A stretch of 64,000 nucleotides of DNA from NCBI GenBank assembly GCA_963920575.1, contig OY986975.1, forward strand, positions 19,003,897-19,067,896, in the 5' to 3' direction. Shown here in pieces: positions 21,683 to 33,857 of this stretch (positions are counted from its first letter, which is position 1; each line of letters begins with the position of its first letter). The notes under the pieces were generated by a model that saw nothing but the letters and a program-made list of their open reading frames with translations, did no database searches and had not been told where the DNA came from. Source of the stretch: Narthecium ossifragum. Lineage: Eukaryota; Streptophyta; Magnoliopsida; Dioscoreales; Nartheciaceae. The position numbers were made by a program, and so were the translations under genes.

Positions 21683-24600
21683 TCATCCAAAGATCTTGAA
21701 GAGAAGACCGCCATGGTTGGCAAAGAAGGGTGCAAACACGAGTGATTCCACCGCCATGAGCTTGATAAGGATGTTGAGGGACGGCCCTAATGTGTCCTTG
21801 AGTGGGTCACCAATGATATCACCAATTACAGCAGCCTTGTGGGGATCTGAACCTTTCGGACCAAGGGACTTGGCATGATCGGAAGACCCAGCCTGAACAA
21901 CCCTAACAATCATACCAATTATGGTACAATAATCTATATCCAAGTGTTAGCCATAAATATAACCATGTCCTAAAGTCATTTGGACGATTACCAAGATCAA
22001 TGGCAATTTCGTAAATATTGTCAATCGGCTAATAAATACTTCAGCTTTGACACAGCTTAAGTATTTTAGTCATAACTTTTACATCAAGTATCCAAATTGG
22101 GCGATTCCTGAACTATTGGAAAGAGGACGAAAAGATCTACAACTTTCATGTTGACGAAATTTTCAGATTCCATCGTTTAGTTTGTCAAACTGGCAATCAA
22201 AATATCCAGTGGTAAAATAGTAAATAATGGCCGAATTTCTAAATGTCATCGTCCAAAGAATGGCCGATATCATCGTCCAAATTTTAATCGGCCAAATTCT
22301 CATCGTCTATATTTGGCTAATCAGACATATTAGCTATTAATGCAGTTTAATTGTTTCAGTTATAACTTTCTCATCCGATGTTTAGTGCAGTTTGATTGTT
22401 TCAGTCATAACTTTCTCATCCGATGTCCAAATTGAACGTTTCTGGTACCGTTGGAAAGATAATTTGAAGATCTACAACTTTCATGTTCAAAGTTTTCCAG
22501 ATTCCAAGGTTATCATCGGCAAAATTATAGCGGAAGACAGAAAATATTGTTTAGTGACAGTTCCAGAGCAGTTCAGACCAGTTATGCAGTTTTTGTGATT
22601 TCAACTTTCAAAGCAACAGTTGTAGTATAGTGGATGGTTCAGGCAGTTTGAAGGTGATTACTAGAACTCTATAAAAGGCCAAGAAGATGAAGAAAAAAGG
22701 GCCCCAACCACCAAAAAAAACCAGCTTTTTATGTAGCTTTTTATATTTATCAATGTAGCCTTATTTATCTTAATGAAGCTTTTATTCCTTTTTAATTCAT
22801 GCAACGAGTTCTTCATTTCTAGAGTAGTGCTACCATAATTTCATTTATAGGAATAGTGCTACCATAATTCTATTCATAGGAGTAGATCTATCACTCATAG
22901 GAGTAGTTCTAGCATAGTTCATCACCCATTATTACCATTTTTCATGACTTTTCATCATTCATTTTGTCACCACTTCCCATTTTCCATTTTCCACTTCCCA
23001 TCTTATATTTTTCACTTCACGTCCATTTTTTTGAACCTTCAACACCTATGTTCGAACATAATTTGAAAGAGTTTGAACCTTATCACGTCCATAATTTTAT
23101 TATTAAGACTAAGTTTGACCATTGCCGGTTTACGGTAAGATTTCCTCGTCAAAACCAAAAGAAAGATCATAAAAAGGAAGTTACCCCAGTACTAGCCTTC
23201 ATGGAAAGATAAAAGAAAGAAACTTAACTCAATGTACTTCTTCGCATTATCCCATGCACCACCAGTGTTGGATGCAGAGATAGCAATCTGGCAAGCAGAA
23301 CCAATAGAGGGTTACGACAACCATGAAAACATAGAAATATTGAATCACTTCAATGGTGAATAATATGAGGGATTGCCACTAACCTGGACCCCAGAAACAA
23401 GAGAACCTGCAAGAACCCTAGACAGAGTTTCCACTCCGAAGAAGGTTCCGGCAATGAGAGGTGTAAGCATGACCAAAGCACCAAGAGGAATCATCTCCTT
23501 GATAGAGGCATCTGTGGAGATTTTGACACAAGTTGCATAGTCTGGCTTAGCAGTTCCATCCATGATACCATGAATGGTGTTGAACTGCCTGCGGACCTCC
23601 TCCACCATCTTCAGGGCAGCTTTTCCAACACTCTTCATGGTCATTGCTGAGAACCAGTAAGGAAGCATGGCACCAACAAGCAACCCAATAAAGACCTTTG
23701 GACTCAGAACATTCACGGCAGAGATTCCTGCACGGCTAACAAAGGCTCCAAAAAGTGCCAGCGACACCAAGGCGGCTGAACCAATTGCAAAGCACTGAAA
23801 AAGAGCCAATCTGTTAATCCAGTGTGGAAAACATGAAAAGATCGGATCCTTAGGAAACCTTAGTGCAATCTAAAGTTTTGAAAAAACACACTTCAACTGA
23901 TTCGCAGATACTATTATCCTGAAATAGGAAAATATACGTAGAAATGCACCCACAAATTCCAATTCACTTCATATTACAAGCTTATTTATGTGCATGATCA
24001 GTAGCACAGGTAACCCAAAATATTGTGCACCTGGCCATTAACATATGTAATTTACTCGAATGCTACTCTGGCAATAAGCATCAGGTTGCACCAAAATAAT
24101 GTCATGACCAACGCAGAATAAAAGACGAATGACAACTACCATTCCACCTTAATATAACTCCACATTGTGCATTTCACTGGCAATACAGCATCACATCATG
24201 AGGAAGTAAGTAGGACACTTAAAACGAAAACATCTAATTAAAAGAAGCCTCCAACTCAAAGGATAATTAACAAAAAAACCAAATTTTATTAAGGGTCGAA
24301 AGAATCAAGTTAAAAGTGGTGATACCTTTCCAATAGCAGCAGTGGTGTTTCCTGCAGCATCCAGAGCATCAGTTCACCCACGAATTCTGTGGCTCATTCC
24401 TGCCATCTCTGCAATGCCTCCAGCATTATCACTGATGGGGCCATAAGCATCAATGGCCAGACCAGTAGCAATCGTGCTCAACATTCCAAGAGCAGCAACT
24501 GCAATACCATACATGGCAGCAAGGCTAAAACTAACAAAAATGCTAACAGCAATGGCAAAAATTGGAATGATGACGGACTTGTAGCCCAAAGCAAGCCTGA

Positions 24601-26066
24601 AAATAACATTAGTGGCAGCTCCAGTTCTGCAGGAATCAGCAACATCTTGCACAGGGCTGCGGTAGAAAGAAATAGAGATTTTAAAAGTCCAGGATATAGT
24701 CAGCAATAGCTTTTAATTTGAGAACAGATAAAATGAAAACAAACCACTAACCTGTAAGCATTGCTCGTATAATATTCAGTGACAAACCCAATAACTAGGC
24801 CAGCCCATAATCCATTTGCAACACAGAAGAACAGTTCCCTACAATGTCAACAACCAAAATAACTTGCCAGGATAAGCAACCAAGAACTTTTCTTTTCAAG
24901 CCAATATTTAAATCATTAAAAAAGTAAAGAGTGTTTGACATAAAACTTGCCAGTTCGTCACTTCTTTCTGGACCCCAAAATTAAAGATTGTGAAGGTCGC
25001 TGGAAGTGCAAGCCAAGAAACGACAGCCATACCGATAGTCATAAGGACAGTGGAAATTACGCACTGCATCTTCAGAGCAGGCTCAATTTCCTTCATGGAC
25101 TTCTAATAAGCAAGGGGAACATCATTGCTGGCAGATCATGGTTGATCCCAAAGGATGAGATAGATGCAACAGCAAGGGCAGCACAGGAGGACTCAGCATA
25201 TGAGCCAAAAAGATCTGACCCCATCCCAGCAATGTCACCGACATTGTCAGCAATCACCAGTAAATAATGCAAGCAGTAAATTACAAACTTCTCCAACAAC
25301 TTGTTTTTTCAACTGGAAAAAACAAAAGACATCTGGGTTCAGAAAAATACAAGAAAAACAATGATGGAAGTGAGGGGGAAAATTATTGCATAATGGTTTC
25401 CTAATTGTTTCTAACAATAGATATAAGATGGTTATCAAAAGCCAGAATTGAGGTACAAATAAAAAATTTCAGAAAGGAAAGAGAATCTTACAGCTGGGTT
25501 TCTAGGATCACCCTCGGGAATGTTCCTTTCAACCTTTCCAACGAGATCAGCACCAACATCAGCTGCTTTGGTATAAATACCACCACCGACTCTCCCAAAG
25601 AGGGCCATGGAAGAGCCACCCAGACCATAACCAGTAATGGCTTCAAAAAGCCCCTCCCAGTCATCTCCATAATACACCTTGAACAGGTTGATGGAAATAT
25701 AAAGAACCAGAAGCCCATTTGCAGCTAGCAAAAATCCCACCACTGCACCTGATCAGAATGCGGTAATGAATGCCTTTCCAATGCCCTTCCTAGCTTCCAA
25801 GGTTGTCCGGGCATTAGCATATGTCGCAATTTTCATCCCAAGGAAGCCGGAAACCACAGAGGTGAGAGAACCAAGCAAGAAGGCCACAGTGCTAAAGATG
25901 GCATTAGCAAGGGCAGGTTTGCAAATCTGGTCCTTGCTATAGGTGCAGGGCCGACTCTCCATGCTGAATCCTTCCACAGAGCCGAGGAAAACGAATATCA
26001 GGATTGCAAAAGCAACCATGAAAACACCCATATACTGGTACTCGGTGAAGAGGAAAGATGTAGCTC
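21683..26066 (-). pseudogene. Type I vacuolar H+-pyrophosphatase pseudogene
   Basis: The parent gene encodes the vacuolar membrane pump that moves protons using pyrophosphate. Exons lie near 26066-25492, 25257-24947, 24838-24752, 24656-24326, 23794-23384, 23287-23228 and 21892-21683, so this is an intron-containing copy, not a processed one. Recognisable parts are [96 protein letters not shown] and [20 protein letters not shown]. Lesions: two stops at former arginine codons (before SGAV near 25757 and before TDALDAAG near 24375), loss of one NVGD from the catalytic DNVGDNVGD motif, no AG before that exon, about 25 residues lost after FPLLI, and a GAG|TTAAGT donor near 23228. The N-terminal exon was not found. 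Confidence 0.93.
22040..22560 (+). repeat. Two copies of a repeat in the last intron of the PPase pseudogene
   Basis: Near 22070-22180 and 22400-22515 a block recurs with CATAACTTT, TCCAAATTG, TTGGAAAGA and AGATCTACAACTTTCATGTT. Similar wording occurs in LTR copy C near 42085 (GATCTACAACTTTCATCTTG), suggesting that retrotransposon-derived sequence enlarged this intron. Confidence 0.5.
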
Positions 26067-27447
26067 CTGTCAACATCAACAAACAGGTTAAAACATTTGA
26101 AAAGTTGAAATGGCAACTTGTAATTGAACAATTTCAGCTTTTCTTCGTACCATGAGGAAGTTCAAAAAAGTAAAACAAATAAATGACAAACTATAACCAA
26201 GAAAGTAAACAATAACCTGCTAAACTTTTAAATCTTAGTACCCCAACAGTAAACAGAACTTCAAATATTTACACGATATCAAGAAAACTTTATCCTGGTA
26301 AATTGGGGAAAGATGTTCAAATCATTCTGTCACTGGTGCATTCAAATAGAAGGTTATATCGTCGGCAAGAATTCAAGTATTTAGACTCACATCTCAAGTT
26401 ACATTTGGAGTAGTCTCATAAAATGCATCTGAGAATTGCACGAAGATATGAGATGCTCCATGCAAATTAAACCTAAGCCTACCAACCTCCAGCTGGCAGT
26501 CCAGTGCTCTAGCCAGATGTAGAGATCAAGGTTCAGGGAAAAAATATCTTGAATTCAGCCAAACATTTCAGCAAGGAGTTAATGCAGACCCTCTCCTCAT
26601 GAACTACTATACTGAGGTTACCAATCAACCAAGCACTTTATGACCTCCGACTAGGATCATTGACTGTTGTACAGATGTAAGCACTTGATTTGAAGAGGAA
26701 CAACTTCCATGGCAAAGAAATAAAATGCAGATATCCATGTAAAGCAAGGACCGACTACATCAACACAATCTCCTATCACGTTTTGCACGAGGCAGCAGGA
26801 TAATTGGCTAAGAAATTGCTTAGCAAACTCAGAGATTCAGTCAACCAAACTGGCATAAGATCCATACCATAGCTCATCTTATGCCAAGATATTGGATTTA
26901 GTAAATTATATCGAATTACTACTTAAATACTCACATGCGTGAAACATACAAATAGTTGGCACTGGCCTTGCAAAACAACTTTGCTCACACTAAAGTGAAA
27001 AATGAACAGAAAGAAGCGATTGTTATTAGAGATCCGATCTGTAACATATAAATTTATAAATCAGCTCAACTATGAATGACAACTCTATATAATAGCATGA
27101 AAGAAATTTGTTCAAAATATATAGTAAAGTATGAAGTATTGTATCATGTTTTTTAGCATGTTCAAATCTACCATGTTTTTGTGATCGCTTTTCAACGTCA
27201 AACTAGTCACTATGGTAAAACATTATCATGTAAAATCCTAAAATATAGAGAAGCTTGAAACAGTATCCTAGGCTATTCTGGTAAATATATACAGAAGATT
27301 TTCTAGTGAAACCTGAGCAAAAGCTTTGGCCACTCTCGATGAAGACTTCCAGACTTGCCTAGGGAATTTGTGTGTTGATCCTCAAAAATGCTTGTTCATC
27401 CTCAATCCTTGTACTGTGAATAAGGTTCCTCAAGTTGAATAAGCCAT
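26067..27447. other. Intergenic, no gene seen
   Basis: The missing first exon of the H+-PPase copy would be expected here on the minus strand, but no matching N-terminal sequence was recognised. AT-rich, with no clear repeat. Confidence 0.4.
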
Positions 27448-29724
27448 CTATGAATGACTAGTGTTAATTCTATTTGGCAGGAATCCATCATTTGCCATCT
27501 CAGTTAGGACATTGAGCATGGCCTCCATGTTGCTTTCCTTGTGATTTAGTTCAACTAAACCCTTCGAAGTTTCAGCATCTGTTAAAGAACATCTCTGCAA
27601 CAAATCTTCAATGACTCGCTTTAACTCCTCATTTATCGCCCCATCAGAAAGCCCTTTGATGAGCGAAATAGCGGCCAAGGCATTAGGAATAAACCCCACT
27701 TGTAACATTTCCTTGTAGAGAGCAAGCGCCTTGCAAATATTTCCTCCTCTACAATGTCCATGAATCATCACATTGTACGCAGCCTCACTAGGCTTCAAAT
27801 TCTTCTCCAATATTGACTGAAATACTTTGTCGGCTTCCTTCATCAATCCTTTCATACAAAAACTCTTAATAAGTGACACAACACTTCCTAGATCTACTTT
27901 GTCACAGCAATTCATCAATGCCTCATAGGTGACGTTATCTGGAACAGCTTCTTCATAGTACAATCTAAAAAGAAGCCTCTTTGCCTCTTTTGTTCGAGAT
28001 ACCTTGTTGAGGCCATTTATTAGCACGCTATAAGTGACAACATCAGGAAGCATCCCTTTCTTGATCATCTCATCATGAAGAGAGAAAGCCTTCTCCACAT
28101 CCCCATCTTTGCAATGACCATCAATTAGCATTGTGTAGGTAAGCTCATCGGGAGCCAAGCCCAAAGTCAGCATCTTCTCGAAAAGTCCATGAGCATCATG
28201 CAATCTCCTCGTCTCACAAAGGCCCCTGATGAGTGAAGAATAGGTAATGGAATCAGGGCAGAGGCCTTTCTCAAGCATCTCCTCATTCAACTTAAATGCC
28301 ATCTCCAGATCCCCACTCTTGCAGTATCCGTCCACCAATGTACCAAAGGTCACCACATCCGGCACCAAGCCTCTTCCCTCCATATCTCGAACGAAATCCA
28401 TAGCTTCATTCAGTCTACCTGACCTACTATACCCGTTAATCAGAGCATTATAACACACTACTGAAGGTCTAATCCCACAATCTGCCATCTCCTTCAGGAT
28501 CAAGAAAGCATCATCAAAGAACCCGGCTTTAGAGAAGCCATCAATAAGAGTAGTGTATGTAATCTCATTGAGCTTAAGCCCTCTCTCACGCATCTGACCC
28601 ACAAACTCCATTGCCCTCCTTAAATTCCCACTCCTACACATTGCACTGATCAACGACGTATAAGTGACTACATCTGGCATCACTCCTTTCTGGGTCATCT
28701 CCGTTCGCAAGACAAGCGCCTTATGAACATCCCCCTCCTTACAGTACCCATTTACAAGGGTATTATAAGTAATCTCATTCGGCAACAATCCCTCTTTGGC
28801 CATCTCCTCAAGCACGTTGACTGTCTCCCTCACCCTTCCTTCTCGGCACAAGCCATTGACGATTGAATTGTAAGTGACCAAGCTCGGCCACACTCCTTTC
28901 CTCGCCATCTCTCGAACTAACACCAGCCCATCATCTGTTTTCCCTGATTTGCACAATCCATCAATGATACTATTGTAACTCACGCAATTCGGCGAGCACC
29001 CGGTGTGCACCATTTCACGAAAATTTCGAAGCCCATTACTCAAGTCCCCACGAGAACAAAAACCATTTATCATAATGTTGTGACTATATACATTTGGAGA
29101 GATACCGCATTGGAGCATACCCATGTAGAACTCTTGGATGTTGGTGATGGAGTAATGGGCAGACCGGAACATGGCATCGAGGATGGAGTTGTAAGAGAGG
29201 ATGGACACGGAGAAACCGTGAGCCTGGGCGAGTTTGAGGGCTTCGAGGGCTTGTGGAATGAGAGACGAGGAAGCGTAGGACTTTATAAGAAGGTCGAAGA
29301 CGAGGGGACGTGGGGAGGGAGGGAGGAGAGAGAGGGAAGAGGAGAGAGATTCGAAGAGGAGAGAAAGAGGATGGAGGGGGAGGAGGAGGCGGCGTGAGAG
29401 GGAGATGGCAGAGGGGAAGAGGCGGAGGCGGGAGAGGAGGTGGAGGGAGAGGCAGAGGGGTCGGAGGGAGAAGGAGTTGGAGGAGGAGTTGGAGAAGAAG
29501 GGAAGGTGACGGAGGGAGAAGCGGAGGAAGGAGAGGAAAAGGTGGCGGTGGCGGCGGAGGGCGGTGCCCCCGCCGCCGGAGAGGAGGACGAGGACTTGGG
29601 TGGCGGACTCGGGGGTGAAATGGGGTGCGATGACGGTGAGACTTACGTTGGATTTCAATAGAGTTATGGCTTTCTCGGCGAGTTGATGGGCGGCGGCGGT
29701 GGCAGAGGCGGCCGGCGGAGACAT
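27448..29724 (-). CDS. EMB2745: P-type pentatricopeptide repeat protein, EMB2745 (At5g39710) ortholog
   Basis: A single uninterrupted reading frame of 758 residues starts at ATG 29724. Residues 1 to about 150 are Leu/Pro/Ser-rich, without PPRs, and probably include an organelle-targeting leader. From about residue 175 to 700 run roughly fifteen P-class 35-residue repeats with the usual VTYNTLINGYCKEG pattern. No E, E+ or DYW tail is present, so RNA binding for stabilisation, splicing or translation is expected rather than editing. The C-terminal stretch VVSLIKSFCMKG, YNVMIHGHCRGG and LTEMANDGFLPN matches the Arabidopsis embryo-essential EMB2745 in order and length (about 750 residues). The first 400 bases of coding sequence are extremely GC-rich and purine-biased, and the rest is AT-rich, a gradient common in monocot genes. 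A single exon is typical of the family. Confidence 0.9.
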   Translation of the reverse strand: MSPPAASATAAAHQLAEKAITLLKSNVSLTVIAPHFTPESATQVLVLLSGGGGTALRRHRHLFLSFLRFSLRHLPFFSNSSSNSFSLRPLCLSLHLLSRLRLFPSAISLSRRLLLPLHPLSLLFESLSSSLSLLPPSPRPLVFDLLIKSYASSSLIPQALEALKLAQAHGFSVSILSYNSILDAMFRSAHYSITNIQEFYMGMLQCGISPNVYSHNIMINGFCSRGDLSNGLRNFREMVHTGCSPNCVSYNSIIDGLCKSGKTDDGLVLVREMARKGVWPSLVTYNSIVNGLCREGRVRETVNVLEEMAKEGLLPNEITYNTLVNGYCKEGDVHKALVLRTEMTQKGVMPDVVTYTSLISAMCRSGNLRRAMEFVGQMRERGLKLNEITYTTLIDGFSKAGFFDDAFLILKEMADCGIRPSVVCYNALINGYSRSGRLNEAMDFVRDMEGRGLVPDVVTFGTLVDGYCKSGDLEMAFKLNEEMLEKGLCPDSITYSSLIRGLCETRRLHDAHGLFEKMLTLGLAPDELTYTMLIDGHCKDGDVEKAFSLHDEMIKKGMLPDVVTYSVLINGLNKVSRTKEAKRLLFRLYYEEAVPDNVTYEALMNCCDKVDLGSVVSLIKSFCMKGLMKEADKVFQSILEKNLKPSEAAYNVMIHGHCRGGNICKALALYKEMLQVGFIPNALAAISLIKGLSDGAINEELKRVIEDLLQRCSLTDAETSKGLVELNHKESNMEAMLNVLTEMANDGFLPNRINTSHS

Positions 29725-29759
29725 GGTGCAGAGGTGGTGGAGATGGGCGCCAGATCAAA

Positions 29760-30929
29760 GGGAGACTTCCTTCCAGGTCCGGAACTGCTATGAATTTTGA
29801 CCCGATATCTTCTTAATAATAGGCTCAATGGAGGCCATTATACAAAAAGTGTCCGGCCGAGGAGTACATACGGGGCATGAATCCCACCATAATAGTATAT
29901 TGTTATCAAATTTAAATCTTGATTTTAATATTTTAGAACCCCAAAACTTGGTTGTGAGATACTCTATTTCGGGATTAAACGGGATATGAATTAATATGCT
30001 GGGATAGAAGTTATTTCACTTTTGTGTTTGATTGAAAATGTGGAATAGGGATTGGTGGGGTAGAAAGTAAATTCCACTTTTGAATTTTTTATACGATGTG
30101 TTGGTAGTTTAATTAATAATATGATAATGTATATAATATTCACTTTGGTTTTAATAAGTTACTTAATAATATGATAATATATGTAATATGATAAAATATA
30201 AAATTTAATTAGTGTTTACTCGTGCCCCTGGCACGGTTGGGCACGGTGCTCTAAAAAACGGACCACGATACATGTTATTCTTTCCCAGCAATTTGCATCA
30301 ATTTTTCCACCTCTCCGAGCTGTTTCTTATCCAATACTTTATTCTTTCTATTATGCTTCATTGTGTCGGAAACAAAGATCAAATTAGGATTTTTGTGATT
30401 CCAGAAACAGAAATCCACAAAAAAAGATAACCAATGCCTATTTATGATGGACCCATGCCTTGGCACGGTCTTTGGAAAACTTATTAGTTTGGATAACCAA
30501 CACCTATTTATGATGGACCCATGCTTTAAGAAATCCTATGCTAACTAGACGTACTATTTTAAAAAATAGTTATAACATCATTTTATATCCCAAAGCCTTC
30601 ATGATATACAAACGGCGTTTTACATTTAATATGTTAAACATCCAAATCCTATAATTTCAGCCAACCCAGGATTACATTGGGATCACGTGCAAAATTTGCA
30701 CCCCTATTTAGCATACCAAATCATGTTTTACATTGGCTTGTGGTTCAAATAGCCAGATTTCATGCGAAAATGCTACCTTCAAGATCAATCTCCCGATGGC
30801 TAGCATAATAAAATTTAATGATTCTACGAAGTTAATCGTGAACATGATATATTATTAATGCTATGATGGATATATTCACCTTAACTTTTGAATAACATAT
30901 TCGACATAATCAATATGAATATATTATAA
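29760..30929. other. Intergenic, upstream of the PPR gene
   Basis: AT-rich DNA. A phrase of the form ACCAA(T/C)(G/A)CCTATTTATGATGGACCCATGC occurs twice (about 30430 and 30498), a local duplication of about 70 bases. No gene seen. Confidence 0.5.
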
Positions 30930-31099
30930 CTAGTAAGTAACTACCCTCTCTCCCCACCTTCCCTAATAACTCCTCACTAACCCCCTCTCTCTCCCACTAA
31001 CTCCCCCTCCATGTAGGCTCCACGTAGGATAACCCTCTCCACGTAGGCTCCACATAGGACAACGAAAGGTTAATTTATAATCATCTCTCTATATAAGGA
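30930..31099 (-). mobile_element. Helitron-like non-autonomous unit 1
   Basis: On the minus strand the unit starts TCCTTATATAGAGAGATG and ends TTACTAG followed by T, so it has a 5' TC and a 3' CTRR and no inverted repeats or target duplication. It lacks the terminal hairpin of unit 2 (31256-31446) but otherwise matches it closely, sharing TGGAGAGGGTTATCCTACGT and GGGGGAGTTAGTGGGAGAGA. Confidence 0.45.
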
Positions 31100-31124
31100 T
31101 GATATATAATATAAAATAAAAATA

Positions 31125-31190
31125 TATTCATAACATACATATAATATATAGATCATGTATATATATATGGTATGTATGTTATGAGTACAT
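31125..31190. repeat. AT-rich inverted repeat
   Basis: TCATAACATACATA near 31129 pairs perfectly with TATGTATGTTATGA near 31175 across about 30 AT-rich bases. It lies between the two Helitron-like units. Confidence 0.6.
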
Positions 31191-31255
31191 ATTTAATAGA
31201 ATTTTTATACGTGTTCTTATTTGTGTATATGTTTACTCTCTATTATATAAATATA

Positions 31256-31446
31256 TTAGTAAGTCCCCCTGCCACATGGCAGGGTAACTACCCTCTCTCC
31301 CCACCTTCCCTAATAACTCCTCGCTAACCCCCTCTCTCTCCCACTAACTCCCCCTCCACATAGGCTCCACGTAGGATAACCCTCTCCACGTATGCTCCAC
31401 ATAGGACAATGAAAGATTAATTTATAACCATCTCTCTATATAAGGA
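31256..31446 (-). mobile_element. Helitron-like non-autonomous unit 2
   Basis: On the minus strand it begins TCCTTATATAGAGAG and ends with a hairpin (CCCTGCCA, two-base loop, TGGCAGGG; 31267-31284), seven bases and CTAA before T. A TC start, 3' hairpin and CTRR end are Helitron hallmarks. It lies head to tail with unit 1, and the LINE at 31447 is inserted at its first base, splitting it from its flank. Confidence 0.55.
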
Positions 31447-32938
31447 ATTTTTTTTTTTATCAGTTGAGCCTAAAGGCTAGAGGCCCATAAGAGGGCTTAC
31501 ATCAGTAATCGTCTGGAGTACTAGGAACAGCTCCGCTAGACTCCTCTAATACATTAAAGACAGAGTGAAGCGTACTAGCATGACGTGCAACCCAATCAGC
31601 ATGACTGTTCTCTTCCCGAGGGATGTACCGGATTTGAAAATCGCTGATGTCGCGCCCCGACCCGCAGACCCCAGACCGGGCCGGGACACGAGGGGAAAGA
31701 ACCTACAACTACTAGCCTCAACTGGCGGAAACAGTTGAGACTAGAAGACAACTGGCAGAAACAACTGCCAACAAGCACAAGGCGGAAGCGAACTAAACAA
31801 CATCTATTACAAACGGATATAATAGAGTTAACAAGAGTTTAGTACAACAGGATCTACAAGGGATCAACAGTCCCCAAAAAGAAGCTACAGCACCCACCGG
31901 GGTCTCCGCAAAAGCACAAACGAAACCATTCTGACCCTCAGACATGGTCAGGAGCCGGCGCGCTGCCACGAGATGACCGACGGGGAAGCACCGGAGGAGA
32001 ACGGGGACCCGCACCTGCAAACAACACAGTCCAGGTAGGAATGAGCAACATCTCAGTAGGGTCCTACTCTACCACTCTGGCTAAACAGGCAACACCGAAC
32101 GAACCAACTCTGAAGCCAAGTACTGAGGCTTGCCAAGGATCCCATAAATCCCGTCAATAACTCGAAGGATTCCTGTCCCAAGTACGCCCCTCCGACAACC
32201 ACTGCTCAGGGGTGGACAACTCCGACAATCCCTGACACAGGGTGGACATGACGCTACTGGTAGGACACCCTTCTCCAAGCGGGATCTCCACACTTGACGG
32301 AACGACCGTGGTTAAGACTACCATCTCTCAGTACTCCAAGCAGCAGAGCCAACACGACCCCCAACTCCCGACCAAATACTAAGTCTAGCCAGGGAGTTCA
32401 TCGATCCCATCGATGTTTTCCCCCCCTAGGGTTCCTGTCCAACCTACGTCCCTCCGATAGCCACTGCTCCAGGACTGGGCTACCTCCGACGGTCCTTGAC
32501 ACAGGGTGGGCCAGACGATACTTGTAGGACACCCTTACCCGGGTAACGGCATCCCACGCTTAGTCTTAGATCACCGGAGTCCATGGGTCAACCCCACCCA
32601 GTCTAACCTAGCATGTCTAATGCACAGGAAATAGGGCAGGATATGAAAGAAGGAAAGCAGTAACAAACAGCATAACAAGGGCACACCTTCGGCCCATTTA
32701 TACTAAGCACTTCCGAGGGTCATGACTCATTCGGTTCACCACAAAGCGGTAAAAGGGCAGAACCCATGGCCCACTTATACTAAGCATTCCCGAGGGTTCA
32801 TTACTCCCTCGGTTAACCACAAAGCAGTAAACAATAAACATGAAGAGCAACATACTAAGCCCCAAGGGCAGAACCGTCAAAAACCACTTACATGCGAGGC
32901 CCCGCGGGCAAAACCCTTGAAAAACCCTCTCTGCCACT

Positions 32939-33230
32939 GAAGGATCGATCCCTTAAGTAATAGTGAGCTTCCCTCACTGTCGAGACAAGGAGATCGATCC
33001 TTCCTCCCAGGGAGATCGATTTTTCTCGAGACAGAGGGCGCCCTTCAAGTCGCACCAAGGAAGATCGATCCTTCCTCCCAGGAAGATCGATCTTCATCGG
33101 GACGAAGGGTAACCATGCTAACCCCAGGACCCAAGATCGATCTTCTCCCATAAGAAGATCGATCCTTCGCCGGGCGCAGCAAGCCAACACAGAAGAATCG
33201 ATCCTTCCTGGGAGGAAGGATCGATCCTGA
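32939..33230. repeat. Array of ATCGAT palindromes in LTR B, first
   Basis: Nine copies of (A/G)GATCGATC(C)TT-type motifs, most of them paired 20-25 bases apart with CTCCCAGG(A/G)A between members of a pair. This block has no counterpart in LTR A or C. Confidence 0.8.
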
Positions 33231-33778
33231 TGGGTTCCGGCGTACTTCCGGCTGGGAAAACCGGCGGAAGATACAACCAAACCTCACCAAACTTGGTGGG
33301 CTGGTAGATCTAAGAACCACGAAGCTACTCATGGCTTCAAAACCGGAAAATATCAACTCCACAAGGAGATCTAAGCAAAACTAAAACCGGATTTCAAAAC
33401 CCTTCAACATAGCCGGAGTCTTTGAGTGAGAACCCTACCTCTTCAGAGCTGCTTCGATCCGCGAGGCCAAGCCTAGGATCTTCCTCACGCCGTCACGGTT
33501 CCAACGAGCCTTCAAGCTCCAAGAACGGTGGCCGGAGGAGGGAGAACGGCGAAGTGGAAGCTCTCAGCCGGAACAGGGGAAGCCGAGCTCTCGCGAGGAG
33601 GAAGAAGGAAGAAGAGAAAGAAAGGAAGGAGGGGAAGGGGGTAAGGCCGGGGGAAAGCCGGCGAAGGCGGGGGAAAGGCGAAGGAGGGGAGCAAAAGTCT
33701 CCCCTCCCCTGACAGGGGAAGCGACGGCCACCGCCGTGGCCGTCCTTCGAAAGCCACCGCCAACGACTTCCAGGCACA

Positions 33779-33857
33779 GAAGGATCGATCCTTCTTGCAT
33801 GCAGGATCGATCCTGCTAGCCAACAGGATCGATCACCCTTGACAAGGGATCGATCTT
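33779..33857. repeat. Array of GGATCGATCC palindromes in LTR B, second
   Basis: Four copies in 80 bases, including GAAGGATCGATCCTTC and CAGGATCGATCCTG. Measured from the LTR start it occupies the same place as the array in LTR A, about 210-310 bases in. Confidence 0.8.

Noticed and set aside
29084..29758. Pro-rich 224-residue frame overlapping the PPR gene
   Set aside because: A shadow of the GC-rich 5' end of the PPR gene in another frame.
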